Source of the DNA: Acidimicrobiaceae bacterium
GTDB taxonomy: Bacteria > Actinomycetota > Acidimicrobiia > Acidimicrobiales > UBA8190
NCBI GenBank assembly: GCA_003453695.1
Contig: DMNK01000150.1
Span: 7,864-18,672 of the forward strand
DNA: 10,809 bases
Reading direction: 5' to 3'
In this document: in pieces, positions 5,852 to 10,809 of the stretch
How positions within the stretch are numbered: position 1 is the stretch's first letter
Layout of the letters: each line of letters opens with the position of its first letter
Translations under genes and position numbers: made by a program
Notes under the pieces: generated by a model
The model's database searches: none
The model's input: only the letters and a program-made list of their open reading frames with translations
What the model was told of the DNA's origin: nothing

Positions 5852-7054
5852 TCAGTGCTCGACGGCGGCGTCGAGGGCTTGTGTGACGTGATCGAGCATC
5901 CGCGCCGTGCACCCGCTCGTCTCGACGACCGGCGCGATGTCCTCGGTCACCCTGCGGGCCAGCTCGTCGAAGGCGCCGGCCAGCGGCCCTGAGCCGAGGG
6001 CCACCGGCGCACCGGCGTCACCGGCGGCCGACATGTCGGGGTGCAGCGGGACGGTGCCCACGAGCGGCACCCCGAGCTCGTGGGCCAGGCGGTCGCCCCC
6101 GCCTTCGCCGAACAGCGCATAGCTCTCGCCGTGCTCGCACACGAACGGGCTCATGTTCTCGACGACGCCGGCCACGCGCAGGTGTCCCTTGCGGGCCATG
6201 TCGGCCGCTCGGGCCGCCACCTTCTGCGCTGCCACCGGGGGCGTCGTCACCACCAGCACCTCGGTGCGCGGCAACATGCGGGCCAGACCCATCTGGATGT
6301 CGCCGGTACCGGGGGGCATGTCGATGAGCAGGTAGTCGATCTCCCCCCAGCGGACGTCCTCGAGGAACTGCTGCACGGCTCTGTTCAAGATGAGTCCGCG
6401 CCACATGATGGCCTTCTCCTCGTCGGCCAGGAATCCCATGGACACCACCTTGAGCAGGCCGTCGCCGACCTGGCGCTCCATGGGGACGATCTTCTTGTGC
6501 TCGGCGCGCAGCTCCCCCTGCATGCCGAGCAGGCGCGGGACCGAAAAGCCCCAGATGTCGGCATCGAGCAGGCCCACCACGTGACCTCGCCGGGCGAGCG
6601 CCAGGGCCAGGTTCACGGTGACCGACGACTTGCCCACCCCGCCTTTTCCCGACGACACGGCCAGCACCCGGGTCGACACGGGGATGTCCACGGCGAGGGC
6701 CCGCTCTTCCTGGGCCCGGCGCCGGGCCTTGTCCATGACGGCGGCCCGCTCGGCGGGGGTCATCTCGGACATCTCGACCTGGACCGACCGCACCCCGGGA
6801 AGGGCCCCGAGACGGGTCTGGACATCGGAGCGCAGCTGGGTGCGCAACGGGCACCCGGCAACGGTCAGCGCAACCTCCACCGACACGGCGCCGCCGACGT
6901 CGACGGAGACGCCTCGCACCATGCCCAGCTCGACGATGTCGGCGCCCAGCTCGGGGTCGATCACGCCGGCGAGGGCGGCGCGCACGGCGGCTTCGTCAGG
7001 TGCCGGCGGCGGCGACGCCGCCGCCGAGCGGGCGGACTCACGGCGTTCGGCCAC
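5852..7054 (-). CDS. mrp: Mrp/ApbC-family Fe-S cluster carrier ATPase
   Basis: The protein has 400 residues. An N-terminal MIP18/DUF59 domain (about 20-95; DPELGADIVELGMV, and C68 in AGCPL) precedes the ATPase with its deviant Walker A GKGGVGKSS (136-144). GLLDADIWGFSVPRLLG, MWRG (metal-linked loop), DYLLIDMPPGTGD and VENMSPFVCEHG follow in order. Mrp/ApbC/Nbp35 proteins bind a labile [4Fe-4S] cluster and pass it to apoproteins in the cytoplasm. In the family the dimer bridges a cluster with CxxC; here the site reads CEHG, so only the first cysteine is left. I chose GTG 7054 because a CTGACC/TAGCAT promoter stops 7 bases before it. A longer frame up to 7291 would overlap the divergent Fe-S carrier gene and lacks conserved content. 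The gene is divergent from the A-type carrier, which fits shared Fe-S work. Confidence 0.93.
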   Translation of the reverse strand: MAERRESARSAAASPPPAPDEAAVRAALAGVIDPELGADIVELGMVRGVSVDVGGAVSVEVALTVAGCPLRTQLRSDVQTRLGALPGVRSVQVEMSEMTPAERAAVMDKARRRAQEERALAVDIPVSTRVLAVSSGKGGVGKSSVTVNLALALARRGHVVGLLDADIWGFSVPRLLGMQGELRAEHKKIVPMERQVGDGLLKVVSMGFLADEEKAIMWRGLILNRAVQQFLEDVRWGEIDYLLIDMPPGTGDIQMGLARMLPRTEVLVVTTPPVAAQKVAARAADMARKGHLRVAGVVENMSPFVCEHGESYALFGEGGGDRLAHELGVPLVGTVPLHPDMSAAGDAGAPVALGSGPLAGAFDELARRVTEDIAPVVETSGCTARMLDHVTQALDAAVEH

Positions 7055-7061
7055 CTCCGAG

Positions 7062-7089
7062 ATGCTACCGGCCTGCCGGTGCTGGTCAG
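7062..7089 (-). promoter_or_regulatory. Promoter of mrp, predicted leaderless
   Basis: On the minus strand, CTGACC (7089-7084) and TAGCAT (7067-7062) are separated by 16 bases. The -10 box ends exactly 7 bases before GTG 7054, so transcription should begin on or beside the start codon. This is the best-formed promoter in the window. Confidence 0.5.
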
Positions 7090-7168
7090 GGCGTGTGGCC
7101 GCGCAGACGATGGTGTCTGCCGTCGCCGACGAGGTCGTGACGCGGACAGGGGCTGCCCCGTGCTCGGG

Positions 7169-7174
7169 TAGGAT
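7169..7174 (+). promoter_or_regulatory. -10 box for the A-type Fe-S carrier gene, predicted leaderless
   Basis: TAGGAT ends exactly 7 bases before GTG 7182, the same spacing as the divergent mrp promoter 100 bases away. The -35 is weak. The two promoters lie back to back in a 127-base gap. Confidence 0.42.
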
Positions 7175-7181
7175 TTTCGCC

Positions 7182-7544
7182 GTGAGCACCATGACGTCGG
7201 TAAGCATCGGGAAGCGGCCGAGCCCGGTCACCTTGAGCGACGCCGCCGCCGCCAAGGTGGCCAGCCTCCTGGCCCAAGAAGGCGGCGACAACCTGGCTCT
7301 GCGTGTGGCCGTCCGCCCGGGGGGCTGCTCGGGATACAGCTACGAGATGTTCTTCGACTCCGAGATCGCCGAGGACGACATCCTGCGGGACCACGGCGGG
7401 GTGAGGGTCGTCGTCGATCCGGCCAGCGCCGAGCTGCTCAAGGGTTCGACCCTCGACTACACCGACGGCCTGCAGGACGCCGGGTTCCACATCTCGAACC
7501 CGAACGCCACCCGCACCTGCGGCTGCGGCTCGTCCTTCAGCTGA
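7182..7544 (+). CDS. erpA: A-type Fe-S cluster carrier/insertion protein (IscA/ErpA family)
   Basis: The 120-residue length is normal for the family. The three cluster-binding cysteines are in place: C49 in GGCSGYSYEM, and C113 and C115 in TCGCGSSFS at the C-terminus. SNPNATRTCGCG is the classic HesB/IscA C-terminal signature. Such proteins accept [2Fe-2S] or [4Fe-4S] clusters from the scaffold and deliver them to target enzymes. GTG 7182 is preferred because TAGGAT lies 7 bases upstream; ATG 7191 (MTSVSIG) is the alternative. ErpA versus IscA cannot be settled from this sequence, so the symbol is tentative. The gene is divergent from the Mrp-type carrier and directly upstream of a protein with two [2Fe-2S] sites, a likely client. 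Confidence 0.93.
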   Translation: MSTMTSVSIGKRPSPVTLSDAAAAKVASLLAQEGGDNLALRVAVRPGGCSGYSYEMFFDSEIAEDDILRDHGGVRVVVDPASAELLKGSTLDYTDGLQDAGFHISNPNATRTCGCGSSFS

Positions 7545-7561
7545 GCGAGGGTCAGCTCGCC

Positions 7562-7578
7562 GGCGCCGCCGCGGCGCC
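7562..7578 (+). repeat. Near-palindrome after the Fe-S carrier gene
   Basis: GGCGCCGC (7562-7569) and GCGGCGCC (7571-7578) are perfect inverted arms around one base. As a hairpin this gives a GGCGCC stem with a 5-base loop. It lies between the erpA-like stop (7544) and the start of homology of the next gene (about 7586), so it could be a terminator or just GC-rich sequence in a coding N-terminus. Confidence 0.3.
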
Positions 7579-7585
7579 CCCCTGC

Positions 7586-9187
7586 ATCCGCTTCGAGCTC
7601 GACGGTCGGCCCGTCTCGGCCGCCGACGACGGGAGCTCGCTCCTCGAGGTGCTGCGTGAGCAACTCGGTGTGCGCAGCGCCAAGGACGGCTGCAGTCCCC
7701 AGGGCCAGTGCGGGTGCTGCACGGTGTGGGTGGACGGGTCACCCCGGGTGGCGTGCGTCACGCCGGCTCGCCGTGTCGCCGGTCGTCAGGTCACCACGCT
7801 CGAAGGGATCGATCCCGACCTGCGGCGGCGCTGGGTGGATGCCTTTGTCGACACCGGGGCCAGCCAGTGCGGGTTCTGCACGCCCGGGATCGTCATGCGC
7901 CTGGCCGGCATGGAACGACGCGGTGGCCGGCTGGGCGAGGACGAGGTGGGCCGGGCGCTCGCCGCTCATCTGTGTCGGTGCACGGGCTGGCGGACCATCT
8001 ACGCCGCCGCCGTTGTGGCTGCCGGCGCCGCGGCGTCGCCGGAGCTCCGGTGTCGGAGCGGCAGGGGCCGGGACGGCGACGCCGCGGCGCGCCAGGCCGC
8101 CCTCGAAGGAGGCACGCCCCAGTCCGTGGGTGCCCAGGTCGTCGAAGGAGGCGCCGGCTTCGCCGACGACACCGCTCCGCCCGACGCGCTGGTGGCCGTG
8201 CCGGACGGCGCAGGTGGCTGGGCGGTGGGCGACAGCCCCGCCGCGGCGCGTCGCGCCGCCGGGCGCGTCCCGGGTCGCAACTCGACGGTGTCCGTGCGGT
8301 ATCCGCTCGAGCCCCCCGACGGCGACTTCGCGCTCGGGTTGCGTACCACCTTCGTCGAACCCGCCTATCTCGAGCTCGACGCCTCGTGGTGCGAGCCGGG
8401 CGGCGAGCCCGTGTCCCCACTTGCCAACGGGGGGGCCTTCGGCGGCAAGTGCCACTCGGCCGTGACCGCCGCCGCCCGCCGTCTCGCCGACGAGCACGGG
8501 CGACCGGTGCGGGTGCTCTACGGGCGGGAAGACGTGGTGCGCCTGGGCCCCAAGCGCCCGCCCATCGCCGCCGGTGTACGGGCCGACGGCACGGGCGTGA
8601 TCCGGGTGGCCCGCACGCCCGGGTCGGGGGACCTGGAGGCCTGGCACCTGGCCGTGGGCGACGCCTTTCCGGGATTGGCCGTCGAGGAGCACGAGGTGGC
8701 CGGCCCTCCGGTGTCGGCCGACATCAGAGCCGCCGGCTGGGCCGAGGGCGCCGTGTTGCGCGCCGCCTGGGAAGCGCTCTCGTCGGGCCGCACCGGGGCC
8801 GGGCACCCGGTCACGGTGGCCTCGCCCGAGGGGGCGTCGGCCACGGTCGCCGTCGACGCCGACGGCGCCGTGGGGGTGCGCCTGTCGGCCGGCGCCGTGC
8901 TCGACGAGATCGTGCTGCGCTCCTATGCCGTGGGCGCCGTGCACCAGGCACTGGGATGGGTGCGGCGCGAAGGGCTGGCCGTCGACGACGAGGGCGAGGT
9001 CCTCGACCTCACCATCCGCTCCTTCGGCATCATCCCCGCCCGCGACATGCCGCCGGTCGAGGTCGTCGTGGAGGATGATGCCGGTCCGGCTCGCCGGGGC
9101 AGCGACGCCGTGTTCGCCGCCACCGCAGCAGCAGCGTGGCTGGCGGCAGGGCTGCCTGCCCGGTGGCCGATCGAGCGAGGAGGTTGA
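7586..9187 (+). CDS. Compact fusion: CoxS/XdhC-type 2x[2Fe-2S] domain with abbreviated xanthine-dehydrogenase-type molybdopterin domain
   Basis: The protein has about 533 residues, counted from 7586. Residues 1-75 are a plant-type ferredoxin domain (IRFELDGRPV; C36, C42, C45 and C57, with C44 extra). Residues 90-140 are the second [2Fe-2S] domain (QCGFCTPG with C95 and C98; LCRCTGW with C130 and C132). A linker rich in Ala and Gly leads to XDH-like pieces: LRTTFVEPAYLE, GGAFGGK (282-288, cofactor-binding type), RPVRVLYGREDVVRLGPKRPP, AVGAVHQALGW and IPARDMPPVEVVVED. This part is about 390 residues, against 700 or more in normal large subunits, and there is no FAD domain. The usual catalytic-Glu motif (GVGE) aligns with RGSD (D507). 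The start is unresolved. Homology begins by 7586 (ATC), the first ATG/GTG/TTG-type start in frame is GTG 7649 inside the domain, and a CTG at 7541 would overlap the preceding stop. It is probably co-transcribed with ridA. The substrate is unknown. Confidence 0.8.
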   Translation: MRFELDGRPVSAADDGSSLLEVLREQLGVRSAKDGCSPQGQCGCCTVWVDGSPRVACVTPARRVAGRQVTTLEGIDPDLRRRWVDAFVDTGASQCGFCTPGIVMRLAGMERRGGRLGEDEVGRALAAHLCRCTGWRTIYAAAVVAAGAAASPELRCRSGRGRDGDAAARQAALEGGTPQSVGAQVVEGGAGFADDTAPPDALVAVPDGAGGWAVGDSPAAARRAAGRVPGRNSTVSVRYPLEPPDGDFALGLRTTFVEPAYLELDASWCEPGGEPVSPLANGGAFGGKCHSAVTAAARRLADEHGRPVRVLYGREDVVRLGPKRPPIAAGVRADGTGVIRVARTPGSGDLEAWHLAVGDAFPGLAVEEHEVAGPPVSADIRAAGWAEGAVLRAAWEALSSGRTGAGHPVTVASPEGASATVAVDADGAVGVRLSAGAVLDEIVLRSYAVGAVHQALGWVRREGLAVDDEGEVLDLTIRSFGIIPARDMPPVEVVVEDDAGPARRGSDAVFAATAAAAWLAAGLPARWPIERGG

Positions 9188-9189
9188 GG

Positions 9190-9558
9190 ATGGCGGCACC
9201 GGTGGGCCCCTACACCCCGGCCGTGCGAGCCGGCCCGTGGCTGGTGTGCTCGGGCCAGGTCGGGATCACGCCCGGCGACACGCCCGTCCTGGCCGAGGGC
9301 CTGGACGCTCAGGTGCGCCAGGCCATGGCCAACGTCGCCGCGCTGCTCGAGGGTCAGGGCCTCGGCTGGAGGGACGTGGTGAAGGCGACGGTGTTCCTGG
9401 CCGACATCGCCGACTACGTAGCGTTCAACGAGGTGTACGTCGAGGCCCTGGGCGACCATCGTCCCGCCCGCTCGGTGGTGGCCGTGGCCGGTCTCCCGCT
9501 GGGTGCGCTGGTCGAGATCGAGGTGTGGGCCTACTCGGGCGCCGACACGGGAGGTTGA
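9190..9558 (+). CDS. RidA/YjgF family reactive enamine/imine deaminase
   Basis: The protein has 122 residues, typical of the family. GPYTPAV and LVCSGQVGI open the fold, VKATVFLADIADYVAFNEVY is the central signature, and RPARSVVAVAGLPLGALVEIE is the C-terminal signature. R94 is the arginine that binds the carboxylate in active RidA proteins. RidA hydrolyses 2-aminoacrylate and related imines released by PLP enzymes. ATG 9190 is set by a strong GAGGAGG (9177-9183) six bases before it. The gene starts 2 bases after the stop of the Fe-S/molybdopterin fusion, so the two are almost surely co-transcribed. That suggests the RidA may handle an imine or unstable intermediate linked to that enzyme (inference). 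It converges on the GlnR-like gene. Confidence 0.93.
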   Translation: MAAPVGPYTPAVRAGPWLVCSGQVGITPGDTPVLAEGLDAQVRQAMANVAALLEGQGLGWRDVVKATVFLADIADYVAFNEVYVEALGDHRPARSVVAVAGLPLGALVEIEVWAYSGADTGG

Positions 9559-9575
9559 CCGGGACGCTTCGGCCG

Positions 9576-9613
9576 CGACGGCCATGGGCCGTTGCCGGCG
9601 CCGGTGCCGGCGC
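9576..9613. terminator. GC-rich hairpins between ridA and the GlnR-like gene
   Basis: In the 61-base convergent gap, CGACGGCC (9576-9583) pairs with GGCCGTTG (9587-9594), an 8-base stem that includes one G-U pair and has a 3-base loop. Next to it, GCGCCGG (9598-9604) and CCGGCGC (9607-9613) form a second near-palindrome. There is no T-tract. Two-way termination is plausible. Confidence 0.35.
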
Positions 9614-9619
9614 GGGGCG

Positions 9620-10300
9620 TCACGGTGCCCAGGCGCCCTGGCCGAAGCGGTAGCCCACCGAGCGCACGGTGGCGATGAGATGGGCGTGCTCCTCGCCCAT
9701 CTTGGCCCGAAGACGCCGGACGTGGACGTCGACGGTGCGAGCCCCGCCGTAGTACTCGTATCCCCACACCCGGCTGAGCAAGGTCTCGCGGGTGAACACC
9801 TTGCCGGGCCGGGCGGCGAGAAAGCGCAGCAGCTCGTACTCCATGTAGGTCAGATCGAGCGCCCTTCCCGCCACAGCCGCCTGGTACGTCTCCAGGTTGA
9901 GCACCAGCGGGCCGTACTCGATGAGCTCGGGCCGCAGCCCCCGACCGGTGCGCCAGAAGAGGTGGGTCAGCCGGGCGTGCAGCTCGTCGGGCGAGGCGGG
10001 AAGGACGAGGAAGTCGTCGAACTGGTCCTCGCGCAGCTCCAAGTCGGCGAGCTGGCCGGCCTCCACGGCCAGGAGCACGGGACGCAGCGGCACCTCACGG
10101 GCCCGCACCAACCGACACAGGGCGAAGGCGGCCGCCCGGTCGGCGCTGGCCGACACCACGGCGCCGGCCCAGCCGTCCTCGGGCTCGTCGGTCTCGGCGT
10201 GCTCGGGGCGGGCCACGGCCTTCCACGGGTAGCCGGCCCGTTCCAGCGCCAGGGCGAGCTCGGGCGGGAACGGGTCAGGGAAGCACAGAAGCGGCTCCAC
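9620..10300 (-). CDS. GlnR-like OmpR-family regulator with degenerate receiver
   Basis: The protein has 226 residues. The C-terminal winged helix (about 128-220) is complete: LDLTYMEYELLRFLA, the VFTRETLLSRVWGYEYYGG loop, RTVDVHVRRLRAKMG and VRSVGYRFG. It closely resembles, from memory, actinobacterial GlnR. The N-terminal part (1-112) has receiver length but not its chemistry. The strand-3 position reads VVSASAD, with no clear phospho-acceptor Asp. The usual Lys-Pro near the end of the receiver is L100-P101 in VLPASPDEL, and the N-terminal acidic pair is absent. It is probably phosphorylation-independent, like the atypical GlnR group. GTG 10300 follows a good GGAGGAG. The gene lies 43 bases downstream of glutamine synthetase on the same strand, so they may be co-transcribed. 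That context supports nitrogen control, with glnA itself a likely target. A general OmpR regulator remains possible. Confidence 0.88.
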   Translation of the reverse strand: MEPLLCFPDPFPPELALALERAGYPWKAVARPEHAETDEPEDGWAGAVVSASADRAAAFALCRLVRAREVPLRPVLLAVEAGQLADLELREDQFDDFLVLPASPDELHARLTHLFWRTGRGLRPELIEYGPLVLNLETYQAAVAGRALDLTYMEYELLRFLAARPGKVFTRETLLSRVWGYEYYGGARTVDVHVRRLRAKMGEEHAHLIATVRSVGYRFGQGAWAP

Positions 10301-10343
10301 CTGTCTCCTCCCGTCCTCTCGTCCGCGCTGCTTCCGTCGCCCC

Positions 10344-10809
10344 TCAGAGGAGCGGGAAGTAGCGGTCGCGCTCGTACTGGCTGATGTGGGTCTTGTAGCC
10401 GGCCCACTCGGCCCGCTTGTTGCGGATGAACCACTCGAAGACGTGCTCGCCCAGCGCCTCGGCCATGAGTTCGGAGCGCTCCATCTCGCCGATGGCCTCG
10501 TTCAAGCTCCCGGGCAGGGCCCGGATGCCCTCGGCAGCGAGTTCCTCGGGGGTCATGGCGTAGAGGTTGGCGGCCGCCTCGCGGGGCAGCTCGTAGCGGT
10601 CGTCGATGCCCTTCAGCCCGGCGGCCAGGATGACGGCGAAGGCCAGGTACGGATTGCAGGCGGAGTCGGGTGCCCGGTACTCGATGCGGGTCGACTCGAT
10701 CTTGTGGCGCTTCACCACCGGGACGCGCACGAGGGCCGAGCGGTTGTTGCGCGCCCACGACACGTGCACCGGGGCCTCGTACCCGCTCACGAGCCGCTTG
10801 TAGGAGTTG
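10344..10809 (-). CDS. glnA: Type I glutamine synthetase (partial, N-terminus off the right edge)
   Basis: The last 154 residues are present. [28 protein letters not shown] and [29 protein letters not shown] are the classic catalytic-domain blocks of type I GS, holding the arginines that bind glutamate and phosphate. The tail ends in [23 protein letters not shown]. The enzyme makes glutamine from glutamate, ammonia and ATP. The short C-terminus and the NLYAMTPEE sequence look closer to the GSI-alpha form (Bacillus-like NIYVM, recalled) than to the adenylylated GSI-beta NLYDLPPEE. Regulation by adenylylation is therefore doubtful. A GlnR-like regulator gene follows after 43 bases. The start and promoter are outside the window. 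Confidence 0.95.
   Translation of the reverse strand, partial: NSYKRLVSGYEAPVHVSWARNNRSALVRVPVVKRHKIESTRIEYRAPDSACNPYLAFAVILAAGLKGIDDRYELPREAAANLYAMTPEELAAEGIRALPGSLNEAIGEMERSELMAEALGEHVFEWFIRNKRAEWAGYKTHISQYERDRYFPLL

Noticed and set aside
6041..7171. 376-codon plus-strand reading frame opposite mrp
   Set aside because: It is antisense to a protein with complete Walker motifs. The composition is His/Gly/Arg-rich low complexity, as expected from a shadow frame.
7055..7291. N-terminal extension of mrp up to GTG 7291
   Set aside because: It would overlap the divergent Fe-S carrier gene and both promoters, and it has no conserved residues. The promoter places the start at 7054.
8040..8330. Possible frameshift or pseudogene in the linker of the fusion gene
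   Set aside because: The linker is low in complexity, but the frame stays open, third-position GC stays high, and XDH-like motifs resume in the same frame.
7739..9199. 486-codon minus-strand frame opposite the Fe-S/molybdopterin fusion
   Set aside because: The sense frame has eight ordered cluster cysteines and XDH motifs. The antisense frame has none and is Gly/Arg/His-rich.
9594..9613. Short tandem GCCGGY repeat as a CRISPR or satellite
   Set aside because: There are only about three hexamer copies in GC-rich sequence and no spacers. It is better read as part of the convergent hairpin region.
10548..10580. Adenylylation site of glutamine synthetase
   Set aside because: The tyrosine is present (NLYAMTPEE), but the GSI-beta consensus NLYDLPPEE is not, and alpha-type enzymes have similar sequence without modification.

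Overview
The window is GC-rich and tightly packed. It has strong G/C preference at third codon positions, a WhiB regulator and an OmpR-family regulator next to glutamine synthetase. It also has a paired ArsA/Get3-like ATPase module. Together these point to an actinobacterium. The class Acidimicrobiia is my best guess, but that rests on general resemblance and not on any search. Both ends cut through a gene.

Layout. 1-1522 (minus): two translationally coupled ArsA/Get3-like ATPases; the downstream one runs off the left edge. 1679-1942 (plus): a WhiB-family Fe-S regulator, divergent from the ATPases. 1971-2861 (minus): a membrane-anchored DUF929 thioredoxin-fold protein whose active-site cysteines are both serine. 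3065-3883 (plus): an alpha/beta hydrolase. 3979-5786 (plus): a NUDIX hydrolase with a split Nudix box, overlapping by ATGA an LACTB2-like metallo-beta-lactamase-fold hydrolase. 5852-7054 (minus) and 7182-7544 (plus): an Mrp/ApbC Fe-S carrier ATPase divergent from an A-type Fe-S carrier. About 7586-9187 (plus): an unusual fusion of a CoxS/XdhC-type 2x[2Fe-2S] domain with an abbreviated xanthine-dehydrogenase-type molybdopterin domain, followed 2 bases later by a RidA enamine deaminase (9190-9558). 9620-10300 (minus): a GlnR-like regulator with a degenerate receiver, downstream of the 3' part of a type I glutamine synthetase gene (10344 to the right edge, minus).

How the parts relate. The ATPase pair, WhiB, the metallo-hydrolase and RidA resemble, from memory, the Mycobacterium tuberculosis Rv3677c-Rv3681c neighbourhood and the Streptomyces wblA region. 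I infer an old actinobacterial block rearranged here. The middle is an Fe-S assembly pair beside an Fe-S/molybdenum protein that could use it. The right end is nitrogen assimilation.

Several starts (7054, 7182, 2960, 3979) have a TAnnnT -10-like box ending 7-8 bases before the start codon, which suggests leaderless transcripts. All three convergent junctions carry GC-rich inverted repeats. There are no tRNA or rRNA genes, insertion sequences, CRISPR arrays or long gene-free stretches. The longest non-coding gaps are about 190-200 bases (1487-1678 and 2862-3064), and both are divergent promoter regions. The many long ORFs antisense to these genes are products of the high GC content.
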